64,000 nucleotides of DNA from Candidatus Eisenbacteria bacterium (GCA_016930695.1 JAFGGD010000013.1:1-64000); one strand, 5' to 3'; positions 41,539-51,041 are shown, counted from the stretch's first letter. Notes: generated by a model from the sequence alone, not told the origin. Made by a program: numbers and translations.

Positions 41539-44500
41539 ATGAACGGTATGCGGCTGTCCCTCATCGCGATGGTCTGTTTCGCGGTGCTCGCCTTCGTCCC
41601 CCCCGCGGCGGCGGATTTCGTCGGTCTCGACGCGGACGGGGATCTGTCCTGTGATTCGACGGACATGCAGGTGATCCTGGAAGCCGGCGACATCGGAACC
41701 CTCCGAACGCTGGATTTGTATTTCGACGATGTTCCCGATCTCCAGTCCTGGGGATGCACCTTCTGCGTCAAGAACGGGGCGTTGGTGACCAATGAGTCCT
41801 TCGCATACTCCGTCCCGGCCGCCTGGGCGAGCGTGTCCATGAAGGACTCCGACGGCGATAACCTCACCATCTCGGAGTTCATCACAACGATGTATCCGGA
41901 TTACCGCTGCTACCTCGTCCAAGCCACGGACTGGACCGGCGCGTCGCCGATGTCCTTCCCGGCCAAAGTGGGCACCTTCTCTTATGAAGTGGCCGACGAG
42001 GGATGTCTCGGCTTCGTCATCGACGGCCCGACCTCCGGCTGGTTCAGCATGATCGTGGGCCAGGGCGATTTCGGCGATCCCGGCGAAGCCTGCGATACCG
42101 TCTCCTGTCCGAGCCAGGTGGAGCCGGTGGTGATCGGAACCGAGACGCCCGCCTGCCCGATTCCGGACGCGATGCTCTACGAGAACTACGACCTGGGGAT
42201 CCAGTTCACCGCCGCCGGCGGCGTTCCTCCCTACGGCTGGGACGTGGATGTCCTGCCGGCGGGCATGCGGATCGTCCCCGAGACCGGGGTCGTCGAGGGG
42301 ATGCCGACCGAGTTCGGCGGCTTCGCGTTCCAGGTCCGCGTGACCGACGACATCGGCCAGTTCGACGTGCGCCCCTGCTCGATCTACGTGGACAAGCCCA
42401 GGATCGACCAGACCACGCCTTCCTGCCCGGTTCCGGCCGCCACCTACGGCGTTTCCTACCCGGCGGGAACGGTCTTCCAGCTCGCCAACAGCCCGACCCA
42501 GAGCCTCTCCTGGACCGCCACCGGTCTTCCCCTCGGCATGGGGATCAACCTGACCACCGGCGAGTTGTTCGGCACGCCGACCGAGTGGGGTTGGGACATT
42601 CCCTTCACGGTCTTTTTGAACGGAATCGGTCCGACCAAGGTAGTCCTCGACCAGAGGGAGTGCAGCATCACCGCGCTGCCCATCGCGATCGACGACGCCG
42701 ATCCGGCCTGCCCGATTCCGAACGCGAACCAGGGGGTCGAATACGCGGCTCTCGTCCAGTTCCGGCCGGACGCGCCGGCGGGCTACAACAACGAGCACCG
42801 CTGGGATGTCTCCGGCCTGCCGAACGGCATGTCGATCGACGAGAAGACCGGTTCCATCAGCGGAACGCCCACCGAAGCGGGGGACTTCACCTTCACCGTC
42901 GCCCTCTTCGCGGATCCGTCCAACAAGGCGGTCGAAGATCCGATGGACACGCGGGAATGCTCCATCACGGTCGGCGAGGCGGCGAGCATTACCGTCGCTA
43001 CACTGCCGCCGGGCCAACTGTCCGCCGCCCCGGGAGCGGCCGCGACCCACTCCTTCGAGGTGGAGAACGTCGCCGGAACCCGGATCGAGCTCTCCGCGCA
43101 GGCGCGCTCCGAGAACGGCTGGGACGCGCTGGTCACCTCCTCGATGTTCTTCTCTCTCGCCCCGGGAGAGATCGAGACGGTCTACGTGGACCATGTCGTT
43201 CCCGCCGGCGCGGAATGCCCCGGCCAGAGCGATCCGGTGCCGGGCGACACGCTCTGGCTCGACGTTTTCGAGTCGCAAATCAGGCCGCAGGAACCGCTCG
43301 CCTCGGATTGGGCGTTCACCACCGCCGAGTTCTCCGCGGGGGTCGTGGTTTCGCCGCCCCAGTATCCCGCCGAGTGCGCCGATCCGGGGGATTCCATCTA
43401 CGTACAGATCGATGTGCATAACACCGGCGCCTGCCCGGAGTGGTTCGACATCGATCTGACCTTCGACAAGCCCGGTTGGTCGGCGGAGGTCGCCATTCTC
43501 ACTCCTCCGATCTGGCTCTCCGCCGGAGCCCTCGGGAGCGTGCCCGTCTGGGTGCACGTGCCGGAGGACGCGGAATGCGGCGAGCAGGTGACCATGCAGT
43601 TCAAAGCCACGGGGACGGTCTTCGGCGCCGCCGATTCCACGGAGACCGACCACTGCGCCAACAACATCTATGAAGTGAGCATCCGCGACATCTCCGGGTT
43701 GGGCGGCGAACCGGGCGATTCGGTGACCTACTGTTTCGAGGTGAAGAACGAGGGGAACTGCGACGTCATCGCCTATCCGGAGGCTTTTTCCGGCTGGCCG
43801 GTGAACTTCAACTCGGCCGAGCGCCTCATCCCGGTGGATCAGTCGGACACGATCTGCGTCCGCCATCTGATCCCGGCGGGGACCGCCGTCGGCGCGATGA
43901 TGAACCTCACCTTCATCGTCTCACCGGGCTTGATTCCCGAGAAGGATCGCGAAGCCGTCTTCCGGCCCGACACGCTCGTCGTGACCACAACCGCCCTCGA
44001 GGGCTGCGACGCGGGCGTGGAGATCACCCCTCCGGCAGGCGGCTCCTCCCATTTTCCGAATGAGTTGTTCCAGATCGCATTCAACGTTTCCAACACGGGC
44101 GGCGATCCGGACCGTTACCTCCTCTACGCGGATTGCCCGCAGGGGTGGATGGTGGATACCGAGGAGGACACCACGCCGGTGATCGATCCGGGTAACGACT
44201 ACGACGCCGTGGTGAACGTGCAGGTGCCGTCCAACGCGCTCTGCACCGACCAGGGTTGGGTCCGCCTCTACGCGCTCTCCCTCTGCGACCCGCAGACCAT
44301 GGATATCGACTCCGCCGCCTACGGCGTCATGCCTGTCGTCAATTACGAAGTGGTCGGTTACCCCGAGGATTCCACCGGCGTGCCCGGACAGAGGATGGAG
44401 TACTTCTTCCGGATCACCAACAACGGGAACTGCGCCTTCCCGACGGGGCTCATGCTCCTCAGCACGCCGGCTTGGGAGATCGACCACGGCGGCATGGACG

Positions 44501-45342
44501 AATTCGAACTCGGGCCGGGCGAATTCAGCGACTTTCATCTCGGCGTGCGGATTCCCGACGACGCCGTGCAGGGGGACGAGCACAAGTTCCTTCTCTGCGC
44601 CGACGCGGCCATCAACAAGGACAGGCAGGGAGGGGCGTGCGACTCCATCATCACCCGCGTGCTGAGCGGCTGCGAGCACGTGCAGCCGATCCTCTCCCTC
44701 GGCGACTATCGAACGGTGAATTACACCGGACCGGGAGGACTCTGGACGGTGCAGGTGCAGCTCCGGAACAACGGTCCCGGCGAGGCGCGGAACATCTCCA
44801 TGGAGATGCACGAGAACCTCAGCTGGCTTCTGATCCCGGACGCGGTCGCTTCCTACGGGAACCTGCCGCAGGGGTCGGCGAGCTACGGCGACGGGGACGG
44901 GGAAACCTTCACCTTCGATCTCTCCGGCTATCCGGGGGGGAGCTTCAACGTTTGGTTCGACGTCTCCTACGAGGACGCCTGCGGCGCGCCGCCCACCTAC
45001 CAGGTGCGGCTCGACCCGACCTTCCTCGACCCGGAGGCGTCCGCCGGCGCGCTTCCCTCGCCGACCGCCTATGTGCTGCACGGCAATATGCCGAACCCGT
45101 TCAACCCGTCGACGACCATCGGATTCGAGCTGCCGGTGGCGTCGCGCGCGGAGCTGACGATCTACAACACCGCCGGGCAGAAGGTGAAACGGATCTGGAG
45201 CGGCGATCTCCCCTCCGGCGTCCACACTTTCCAGTGGACCGGCGAGGATGATCGCGGAAACCCCGTTCCCTCGGGCACTTACTTCTACAGCCTGAAGAGC
45301 GGCGATTTCCGGGCCACCAAAAGAATGGTGCTCGTCCGATAG
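41539..45342 (+). CDS. Large secreted multi-Ig protein with FlgD-type C-terminal sorting domain
   Basis: The 1267-residue protein starts at ATG 41539 after CAGGAGG. After the signal peptide, about 170 residues of Cys-containing beta structure are followed by three putative-Ig (He_PIG) repeats each introduced by CP[IV]P: near residues 212, 297 and 391, with PTEFGGFAFQVRVTDD-type endings. From about 490 to 1150 come several NEW3/CARDB-like domains (CFEVKNEGNCDVIAYPE, FFRITNNGNCAF) with regularly placed cysteines, suggesting disulfides. The C-terminus carries NMPNPFNPSTTIGFELPV and GTYFYSLKSGDFRATKRMVL, the FlgD-like Ig tail seen on secreted proteins of FCB relatives. A surface adhesin or scaffold is likely; no catalytic motif was seen. 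Confidence 0.8.
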   Translation: MNGMRLSLIAMVCFAVLAFVPPAAADFVGLDADGDLSCDSTDMQVILEAGDIGTLRTLDLYFDDVPDLQSWGCTFCVKNGALVTNESFAYSVPAAWASVSMKDSDGDNLTISEFITTMYPDYRCYLVQATDWTGASPMSFPAKVGTFSYEVADEGCLGFVIDGPTSGWFSMIVGQGDFGDPGEACDTVSCPSQVEPVVIGTETPACPIPDAMLYENYDLGIQFTAAGGVPPYGWDVDVLPAGMRIVPETGVVEGMPTEFGGFAFQVRVTDDIGQFDVRPCSIYVDKPRIDQTTPSCPVPAATYGVSYPAGTVFQLANSPTQSLSWTATGLPLGMGINLTTGELFGTPTEWGWDIPFTVFLNGIGPTKVVLDQRECSITALPIAIDDADPACPIPNANQGVEYAALVQFRPDAPAGYNNEHRWDVSGLPNGMSIDEKTGSISGTPTEAGDFTFTVALFADPSNKAVEDPMDTRECSITVGEAASITVATLPPGQLSAAPGAAATHSFEVENVAGTRIELSAQARSENGWDALVTSSMFFSLAPGEIETVYVDHVVPAGAECPGQSDPVPGDTLWLDVFESQIRPQEPLASDWAFTTAEFSAGVVVSPPQYPAECADPGDSIYVQIDVHNTGACPEWFDIDLTFDKPGWSAEVAILTPPIWLSAGALGSVPVWVHVPEDAECGEQVTMQFKATGTVFGAADSTETDHCANNIYEVSIRDISGLGGEPGDSVTYCFEVKNEGNCDVIAYPEAFSGWPVNFNSAERLIPVDQSDTICVRHLIPAGTAVGAMMNLTFIVSPGLIPEKDREAVFRPDTLVVTTTALEGCDAGVEITPPAGGSSHFPNELFQIAFNVSNTGGDPDRYLLYADCPQGWMVDTEEDTTPVIDPGNDYDAVVNVQVPSNALCTDQGWVRLYALSLCDPQTMDIDSAAYGVMPVVNYEVVGYPEDSTGVPGQRMEYFFRITNNGNCAFPTGLMLLSTPAWEIDHGGMDEFELGPGEFSDFHLGVRIPDDAVQGDEHKFLLCADAAINKDRQGGACDSIITRVLSGCEHVQPILSLGDYRTVNYTGPGGLWTVQVQLRNNGPGEARNISMEMHENLSWLLIPDAVASYGNLPQGSASYGDGDGETFTFDLSGYPGGSFNVWFDVSYEDACGAPPTYQVRLDPTFLDPEASAGALPSPTAYVLHGNMPNPFNPSTTIGFELPVASRAELTIYNTAGQKVKRIWSGDLPSGVHTFQWTGEDDRGNPVPSGTYFYSLKSGDFRATKRMVLVR

Positions 45343-45350
45343 AGGATGAG

Positions 45351-45379
45351 TTGACGAGCCCTCGGGGTTGTGATACACT
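45351..45379 (+). promoter_or_regulatory. Strong extended -10 promoter of the RiPP-leader peptide gene
   Basis: TTGACG (45351-45356), 17-bp spacer, TGA then TACACT (45374-45379). It starts 9 bases after the stop of the large secreted protein, so the peptide gene has its own transcription start near 45386. Confidence 0.75.
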
Positions 45380-45411
45380 TCTCCTGTTCGAGAAGTGGAG
45401 GGTACATCTCG

Positions 45412-45534
45412 ATGGAACAGCAGAAAGCGAAACTACCGTACGAGAAGCCTGAGGTGGTTCGGCACGGCAACCTGAAGGAGATCACCATGACTTCCTTCAC
45501 GCCGCCGGACAACCAGATGAAGCACAGCGGATAA
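45412..45534 (+). CDS. 40-residue peptide with lasso-type RiPP leader motif
   Basis: ATG 45412 is preceded by GGAGGG about 9 bases upstream; the stop is TAA 45532-45534. Residues 10-25 read YEKPEVVRHGNLKEIT and match the lasso-peptide leader pattern Y-x2-P-x-[LV]-x3-G-x5-T, the segment bound by PqqD-like recognition proteins, with Val in place of the usual Leu. The remaining core after M26 would be TSFTPPDNQMKHSG, which places an Asp at core position 7, a permitted lasso ring position, but core residue 1 would be Thr rather than the usual Gly. No lasso cyclase, protease or PqqD gene is in the window. The gene has a dedicated promoter and terminator. The maturation product is unknown and may not be a lasso. 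Confidence 0.65.
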   Translation: MEQQKAKLPYEKPEVVRHGNLKEITMTSFTPPDNQMKHSG

Positions 45535-45567
45535 ATCGGCTCGCTCTGTCTTTGGAGGGCAGACCGG

Positions 45568-45605
45568 AGGAGGGGTCCAACCGGATCCCTCCTTCTTCTT
45601 TTCTC
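45568..45605 (+). terminator. Rho-independent terminator after the peptide gene
   Basis: AGGAGGGGTCC (45568-45578) pairs with GGATCCCTCCT (45583-45593), 11 bp with one G-T pair and an AACC loop, followed by TCTTCTTTTCT. Confidence 0.85.
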
Positions 45606-45626
45606 CCCCGGATCGCCATGCCTGTC

Positions 45627-45655
45627 TTCCGAATCGTCTATTTTTCCTGTATAAT
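45627..45655 (+). promoter_or_regulatory. Promoter for the Asp-box propeller gene
   Basis: A perfect TATAAT at 45650-45655 with a weak TTCCGA -35 at 45627-45632 (17-bp spacer), in an AT-rich patch about 40 bases upstream of the ATG at 45695. Confidence 0.45.
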
Positions 45656-45694
45656 ATAACGCACGATATTTCCCCCATCCGACGAGAGAAAGCC

Positions 45695-47893
45695 ATGATC
45701 GGACGCCGTTTGCTGCTCGCCGTCCTCGCGGGGACGGCACTTCTAGCGCCCCCGTCCGCACGGGGCGGGTACGAACGGTGGACCGTGGAGGATGGTCCCT
45801 TCGGGGGTCGTGTCGAGGCGCTTCTCGCGACGGACGCGGGCGTTCTCCTGGCGGGAACCGAGGAGGGGGGCGTCTTTCGCTCCTTCCGGAACGGCGCCGG
45901 ATGGTCGGCGGGGAACGACGGCCTCTTCTTCACCGACGTGCTCTCTCTTGTAGCGAGCCCCACCGCGCCGGAGAGCCTCTTCGCCGGCACCAGCGGAGGC
46001 GGCGTCTACCGGAGCTCCAACGGGGGGAGGAGCTGGTTCCCGGTGGTGAACGGCTTGGGAGGCATGACGGTTCGGGATCTGCGTTTCCGCGCGGACCGGG
46101 ACCGGCTTCTCGCGGCGACCACGAGCGGGATCTACCGCACCGACGACCGGGGAGCGGCCTGGCATCTCTCCGGCACGGGTCTCACGGAATCCTCGATCCA
46201 CGCCCTCGCGTCCGCCCCTTCCGCCGACTCCGTCTGGTACGCCGGCACCGGAGGCGGCGTCTTCCGCTCCGCCGACGGCGGTTCCACCTGGACCGCCCGC
46301 TCCTCGGGACTCGACTACGCGATCGTCTCCGCTCTGGCGGTGCACCCCGGCGACCCGGAACGCGTCTGGGCCGCCACCCAAGGCGGCGGCGTCTACAAGA
46401 CCATAAACGGCGGCCTCGCCTGGAGCCCCGCCCGAGTCGGGATGGGGGAGGTCTATGCCGAGGCGCTCGCCATCGATCCGGACGGGCCGGACACCCTTTG
46501 GGCGGCGACCCGGGCGGGACTCTTCGAGACCTTCGACGGCGGCGGTCTCTGGACCGTCCGGAACGCCGGGCTTCCGGACACGGTGACCCAGGAAGTACTC
46601 CTCGCGGGAGACACCCTCTTCGTCGGCATGTACCACGGCGGCGTCGCCGCCTCCGCCGATCCCGCATCGGGATGGACCGCGCGGAACGAGGGGCTCGCCA
46701 ATCGCTTTGTCCATGAAGTGACTCTCTCCCCCCACGACGGCGGCGTTCTTTGGCTCGCTTCGTACGGGGGGCTTTTCACGAGCGCCGATACCGGTTGGAC
46801 CTGGACCGCCGCCGGCCCCGGCGTCGATGCGCGGGATCTCATGAGCGTGGCGGTGAGCCCCGACGACGGCGAAGACCTCCTTGCCGGCGCCTTTTACGGC
46901 GGGATCTGGCGGAGCGAAGACGGCGGCGCCTCCTGGACCGCTTCCTCCGCGGGCATCGGATCGATGGCGACGGTCACGTCGATCCTCTACCGCCCGGGCG
47001 ACGGGACGACCGCGCTCGCGGGTACCTACGGCGGTCCCTGGCGGAGCGCCGACGGCGGCCTCTCCTGGACGCTCTCCGACTCCGGGATCGGTTCCCGGAA
47101 CGTCTGGGGGATGGCGACGTCGGCCGCCGCGCCGGATCTCGTCTACGCCGGCACCTACGGCGACGGCCTCTTCCGGAGCCGCGACTTCGGCTCCACCTGG
47201 ACGGGTGTTTCCTCGATGAGCGATAACTATGTACGAGCCGTGGCGGTCGATCCCTCCGACACGTCCGTCGTCTACGCCGGCGGCTACTACAACGGCGGCG
47301 TCTACAAGAGCGTGAACGGCGGCGCCTCCTGGACGCGGAAGAACACCGGGCTTACCGACCGCAACGTCTGGTGCATCGCCGTCGATCCCTTCGATTCGAG
47401 CCATCTCGCCGCCGCCACCGGGAGCGGCGTCTTCGAGTCGTGGGACGGCGCGGACAACTGGGAACTCTTGGACGACGGGCCGGCGCCGCGGGATACGCAC
47501 TGGGTCCTCTTCGCGGGCGGGCGCCTCGTCGCCGGCGTGTCCGGCGGTTCCGCCCCCTGGTTCGAACACGCGGAGATCGGCGTCGCCGCCGGCGGACCGC
47601 CGCCGCCTTCCTCGGCTCGTCTCGCGGCGGTTCCCAATCCCTTCAACCCCAAAACGTCTCTTCGACTCGTCTCCGCGCCCGCCGGCCGGTGGGACCTTCG
47701 CGTCTACGACCTGCGGGGCCGGCTCGTCCGCGTCCTCGGCGCCCCGTCCCTCCCGAGCGGAGGGGAGGGGATCATCGCCGACTGGGACGGCGCCGACGGG
47801 GACGGCCGTCCGCTCCCCTCGGGCGTCTACTTCGGCGTCGCCCGCCATTCATCCGGAGCCCGCGCCTCCGCCCGTCTCGTTCTCGTCCGCTAG
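45695..47893 (+). CDS. Secreted Asp-box (BNR/sortilin-like) beta-propeller with FlgD-type C-terminus
   Basis: The 732-residue protein has a signal peptide (LLLAVLAGTALLAPPSARGG) and about twelve Asp-box units of roughly 50 residues, each with the pattern [FYW][RK]S.[DN]GG..W, for example YRSSNGGRSW, FRSADGGSTW, WRSEDGGASW and YKSVNGGASW. This folds as one or two beta-propellers, as in Vps10/sortilin and YCF48 relatives. No sialidase catalytic residues were noticed. The last 90 residues begin AAVPNPFNPKTSLRLVS and end SGVYFGVARH, the FlgD-like tail. Likely exported and surface-located, with a binding rather than enzymatic role. Preceded by an independent promoter. Confidence 0.85.
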   Translation: MIGRRLLLAVLAGTALLAPPSARGGYERWTVEDGPFGGRVEALLATDAGVLLAGTEEGGVFRSFRNGAGWSAGNDGLFFTDVLSLVASPTAPESLFAGTSGGGVYRSSNGGRSWFPVVNGLGGMTVRDLRFRADRDRLLAATTSGIYRTDDRGAAWHLSGTGLTESSIHALASAPSADSVWYAGTGGGVFRSADGGSTWTARSSGLDYAIVSALAVHPGDPERVWAATQGGGVYKTINGGLAWSPARVGMGEVYAEALAIDPDGPDTLWAATRAGLFETFDGGGLWTVRNAGLPDTVTQEVLLAGDTLFVGMYHGGVAASADPASGWTARNEGLANRFVHEVTLSPHDGGVLWLASYGGLFTSADTGWTWTAAGPGVDARDLMSVAVSPDDGEDLLAGAFYGGIWRSEDGGASWTASSAGIGSMATVTSILYRPGDGTTALAGTYGGPWRSADGGLSWTLSDSGIGSRNVWGMATSAAAPDLVYAGTYGDGLFRSRDFGSTWTGVSSMSDNYVRAVAVDPSDTSVVYAGGYYNGGVYKSVNGGASWTRKNTGLTDRNVWCIAVDPFDSSHLAAATGSGVFESWDGADNWELLDDGPAPRDTHWVLFAGGRLVAGVSGGSAPWFEHAEIGVAAGGPPPPSSARLAAVPNPFNPKTSLRLVSAPAGRWDLRVYDLRGRLVRVLGAPSLPSGGEGIIADWDGADGDGRPLPSGVYFGVARHSSGARASARLVLVR

Positions 47894-47949
47894 CCGGGAT
47901 CCTTTTGCCGTTCCGCGCCGCGCGCTTCGGGCGGCGGGAGGGCCGGTTC

Positions 47950-47978
47950 TTGACAGGTTCCGGCGCGGGGACTATGTT
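47950..47978 (+). promoter_or_regulatory. Consensus sigma-70 promoter
   Basis: TTGACA (47950-47955), 17-bp spacer, TATGTT (47973-47978); predicted start near 47985, giving a leader of only about 12 bases before ATG 47997. Confidence 0.7.
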
Positions 47979-47996
47979 GGTCGCCGAGGCGATAGG

Positions 47997-48203
47997 ATGG
48001 ACGAACTGCAGGAGTGCCCGCATTGCGGGAAGAAAACCCCGGAAGAAAACCTCCGATGCATTTTCTGCGGAGAGAGGCTCCCCGTCCGGGGTGGGACCGT
48101 GGGTGGGCTCCGGTTTGGTGGGGGAAGGCGGATCTTCCTCCTTCTCATCGCCGTCCTTGTGGGAATCTACGCCGCGCGAATTTTATGGAATCTGCTTCGT
48201 TGA
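47997..48203 (+). CDS. Small zinc-ribbon protein with a transmembrane helix
   Basis: The 68-residue protein has a rubredoxin-like zinc ribbon (CPHCGKKTPEENLRCIFCGE, residues 7-26, four cysteines as CxxC pairs) and a single C-terminal transmembrane helix (IFLLLIAVLVGIYAARIL). Its C-terminus overlaps the TPR gene start by 19 bases, so the two are coupled. Small zinc-ribbon/TM proteins of this kind are common and poorly characterised; an adaptor or membrane-tethering role is only a guess. Confidence 0.75.
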   Translation: MDELQECPHCGKKTPEENLRCIFCGERLPVRGGTVGGLRFGGGRRIFLLLIAVLVGIYAARILWNLLR

Positions 48204-49252
48204 TTCAGGACCGCCGCTCTTCACGCCGCCCGCGTTGCGCCGCGGTTTTCACGCTTCTCGTCCTGATACCGATCGTTTTCTCCTGGACGCTTTCCTGTTC
48301 CGCGCTCGGCCGCGGCGCTTCCTCGCCCGGTCCGGCGGAGAATACGGCTCGGGGTTTCCGTTATCTCGAGGAGGAACGCTGGTATCGGGCCATGGGAGCG
48401 TTTCGGGAGGCGTTGGATCGGGACCCGGACTACGCCCCGGCGCGCTACGGTTTGGGCCGGGTTTTCACGGAAACCGGTTTCACCGACGGAGCGGAGGAGG
48501 AATTCCTCCGGGCGATCGCCATCGACTCCACTTACGGTGAGGCTTATCTGGGACTCGGCAATCTCTATTTACGCCTCGACCGGCCCGAGGAGTCGGAGGA
48601 GCGGATCCGCCAAGCGGTCCGCCACGGCGCGGGCCGTTCACCGGAGACTCTCTATCTGCTCGGCCTGTTCGCCGAGCGGCGCGGGGATGCCGAGGAGGCG
48701 GAGATCCGCTACCGGGAAGCGCTCGAGAGCGACCCGAGCGGGGCGCGGACCCGCTTCGCCCTGGTGGATCTGCTCCGTTCCCTCGGACGTTATGACGACG
48801 CTCTGGCCGAGTTGGAGAGGGAGCGTTTCCCCCAAGGGCGGGAGAACGAGGTGCGCCGCCGGTTGGGCGACTGCCGGCTGAACTTGGGACAGGACCTGGA
48901 GGCGGAGAGGATCTTCCGCCAACTGATGAACACGGACCGGAGCGATCCGGAGCCGCGTTGGGGTCTGGTGCGCTTGGCGCTCCGGCGAGGGGATCGTACC
49001 GAAGCGGCGACGCGGCTCGCCGAAATCGCGGAGATGCTTCCCGAGCAGGAGGGGAATCTGGTCGCCTCGCTCGTGGACGCCCTCGACTATCCCGACCCTT
49101 TCTTCATCTTCCTCTGCCGTTGCCGGAAGATTCTCCCGCTGGCCCCGCGTCCTCTTGCGGTCCGGATCGAGGAGATGATCGCGGAACTCTCCGCAGGCGA
49201 ACGCCGGGACGGTGAGGAACCTTGCGCCGAGGGCTCTGCCGTTGAGGAGTAA
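48185..49252 (+). CDS. TPR-repeat lipoprotein
   Basis: The 355-residue product begins at ATG 48185 within the zinc-ribbon gene. A hydrophobic leader (CAAVFTLLVLIPIVFSWTLS) ends in a plausible lipobox TLSCS (C about residue 36). About eight TPR units follow (YLEEERWYRAMGAFREALDR, FLRAIAIDSTYGEAYLGLGN, RYREALESDPSGARTRFALV), with a less regular C-terminus. Likely an envelope-located protein-protein interaction scaffold. It overlaps the GT-C/TPR gene downstream by 41 bases, so the zinc-ribbon, TPR lipoprotein and glycosyltransferase form one operon. Confidence 0.75.
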   Translation: MESASLIQDRRSSRRPRCAAVFTLLVLIPIVFSWTLSCSALGRGASSPGPAENTARGFRYLEEERWYRAMGAFREALDRDPDYAPARYGLGRVFTETGFTDGAEEEFLRAIAIDSTYGEAYLGLGNLYLRLDRPEESEERIRQAVRHGAGRSPETLYLLGLFAERRGDAEEAEIRYREALESDPSGARTRFALVDLLRSLGRYDDALAELERERFPQGRENEVRRRLGDCRLNLGQDLEAERIFRQLMNTDRSDPEPRWGLVRLALRRGDRTEAATRLAEIAEMLPEQEGNLVASLVDALDYPDPFFIFLCRCRKILPLAPRPLAVRIEEMIAELSAGERRDGEEPCAEGSAVEE

Positions 49253-51041
49253 TCTGCTTCTCTTTCTCCCCCCCCTCGCCGCCGGTGCGATTTTACGGGC
49301 TTTTTCCCTCGTCCGTTTTCTGAAGGGGAGTCCTTTCGCCCACCATCTCTTCTCGGACGGGCACGCCTACTGGGAACGGGCGGCGGCGATTCTCGCGGGC
49401 GACGCGCCGCGGGAAGCGTTCTATCAAGCGCCGCTCTACCCCTATGCGCTCGCCCTCTTCCGTGCCGTGGCGGGGGCGAATCTCCCGCTCCTCTACGCGG
49501 CGCAACATCTCTGCGGTCTCTTGTCGGTTTTTCTCGTCACAGCGATCGCGCTTCGCGCCCTTCCCCGGCGGGCGGCGGCCGCCGCCGGAGTGATCTACGC
49601 CCTTCTTCCCTACCCGGTCTATTTCGAGCAGAAGCTCGCCCCCATCTCCGTCGCCCTCCCCATCGCCCTCACCGCCCTTCTGCTTCTCGACAGGGCCCGG
49701 ACCGGCCGAGGGTGGGTCGCTGCGGGCGCGGCGACCGGGCTCGTGACCCTCGCCCGAGCCAACCTGCTTCTCTTCGCGGCGATCACCGCGATCTGGATCG
49801 CGCGGCGGGCCGGCGCGCGCGCGGTGCTTCTCTTCGCAGCATCCGCGGCTGTTGTCGTTCTTCCCGTGACGGTCCGGAACGCCGTCGTGGGGGGCGGGTT
49901 CGTTCCCGTCGCCGCGAACGGCGGAGAGGTCTTCTACCACGGAAACAACGGAAACGCGGCGGGCGCGATGGGGAAGGTTCCCGAGTTGGGCGCCGACATC
50001 GTGTCGCTGGCCGCGGAATCGCGGGCCGCGGCGGCGCGCGACCTCGGCCGCTCCGTGAACGCCGCCGAGGCGTCTCGATATTGGTTCGGCCGAGGACTCG
50101 CCTGGATCGCCGGTCACGGCGCGGATTCTTTTCGCCTCGAAATGCGCAAGGCGCGGATCCTCCTTTCCGGACGATTCACGCCGATCAGCAACTTCTTCGA
50201 TTTCGAGACGGAACGCTTCCCCGGCGTGCCGCGGCCCTTCATCTACCTGCACTACCCGCTCCTCTTCCTCGCCCTTCTCGCGCTCTTCGACGGCGCCATG
50301 AGGCGCCGCGTACCCGCGCCGGCGCTCCTTTTCGGAGCCGCGCAGATCGTGACGGTGCTCCTCTTCTTCGGTTGCACCCGCTACGTGATCCCTCTCGCTC
50401 CGATCGCGGCCCTTCTCGCCGGCGCGGCGATTGCGGGGGGGCGTCCCGGCCCGCGCGCCGCGGTGCCGATCGCCGCGGCTGTTCTTCTTCTTCTCGCCGC
50501 CGATCTCGGCTGGAAACGCGAATGGGCGACCCCCTACGCGCAGCTCGGATCGATCCGCCTGGAGGAAGAGAAAGGAGACGAGGCGGTCGCCCTCTTCGAG
50601 GAAGCGGTCCGGATCGCCCCGATGGAGGTGATCCACGCGCAGAACCTGGCGCGGGCCGAGTGGTTCGTCGGGCGCGTGGACCGGGCGGCGGCGACGATCG
50701 TCGCGGCGGTCGAGAGGGGAATCGCCGACGGCCGAACCTTGGGCTATCTCGGGACGCTCTACTTGCAACTGGAGCGGTACGACGAGGCGGAGAAGGTTCT
50801 CGACGAGGCGATACGGCTCGAGCCGAACCGCGCGCTCTCGCATTTCATGCTCGGGCGGGTTCTGGTCAGACAGCGGCGGTGGGAAGAGGCGGAGCGCGCC
50901 TTCCTGCGGGCGGTGGAGTTGGAGCCGGACATGCTCGACGCGCACCGCCATCTCTACAGGATCTATCAGGGGCCTCTGCCCGATCCGGAGAAGATGGATC
51001 GGGAGATGCACAAGGTGTTCGAGCTGCACGGCTGGGAGTGA
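49212..51041 (+). CDS. GT-C glycosyltransferase (PMT-like) with TPR tail
   Basis: The 609-residue protein resembles the one at 10025-12103: an N-terminal helix, a periplasmic loop with FSDGHAYWERA, then FYQAPLYPYALALFRAV and roughly ten transmembrane helices, followed from about residue 435 by TPRs (GSIRLEEEKGDEAVALFEEA, RAVELEPDMLDAHRHLYRIY). It probably uses a polyprenyl-phosphate-linked sugar to glycosylate lipid or protein at the periplasmic face. GTG 49212 is the assumed start, with only a weak Shine-Dalgarno; TTG 49242 is an alternative. Last gene of the zinc-ribbon/TPR operon. Confidence 0.75.
   Translation: MRNLAPRALPLRSNLLLFLPPLAAGAILRAFSLVRFLKGSPFAHHLFSDGHAYWERAAAILAGDAPREAFYQAPLYPYALALFRAVAGANLPLLYAAQHLCGLLSVFLVTAIALRALPRRAAAAAGVIYALLPYPVYFEQKLAPISVALPIALTALLLLDRARTGRGWVAAGAATGLVTLARANLLLFAAITAIWIARRAGARAVLLFAASAAVVVLPVTVRNAVVGGGFVPVAANGGEVFYHGNNGNAAGAMGKVPELGADIVSLAAESRAAAARDLGRSVNAAEASRYWFGRGLAWIAGHGADSFRLEMRKARILLSGRFTPISNFFDFETERFPGVPRPFIYLHYPLLFLALLALFDGAMRRRVPAPALLFGAAQIVTVLLFFGCTRYVIPLAPIAALLAGAAIAGGRPGPRAAVPIAAAVLLLLAADLGWKREWATPYAQLGSIRLEEEKGDEAVALFEEAVRIAPMEVIHAQNLARAEWFVGRVDRAAATIVAAVERGIADGRTLGYLGTLYLQLERYDEAEKVLDEAIRLEPNRALSHFMLGRVLVRQRRWEEAERAFLRAVELEPDMLDAHRHLYRIYQGPLPDPEKMDREMHKVFELHGWE

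Noticed and set aside
41449-43866. Antisense open frame of 805 codons
   Set aside because: It is complementary to the well-supported secreted Ig protein and shows no domain pattern.
33363-47893. Type IX secretion system substrates
   Set aside because: FlgD-like tails are similar to T9SS-type sorting domains, but no T9SS component is in the window, so export route is left open.
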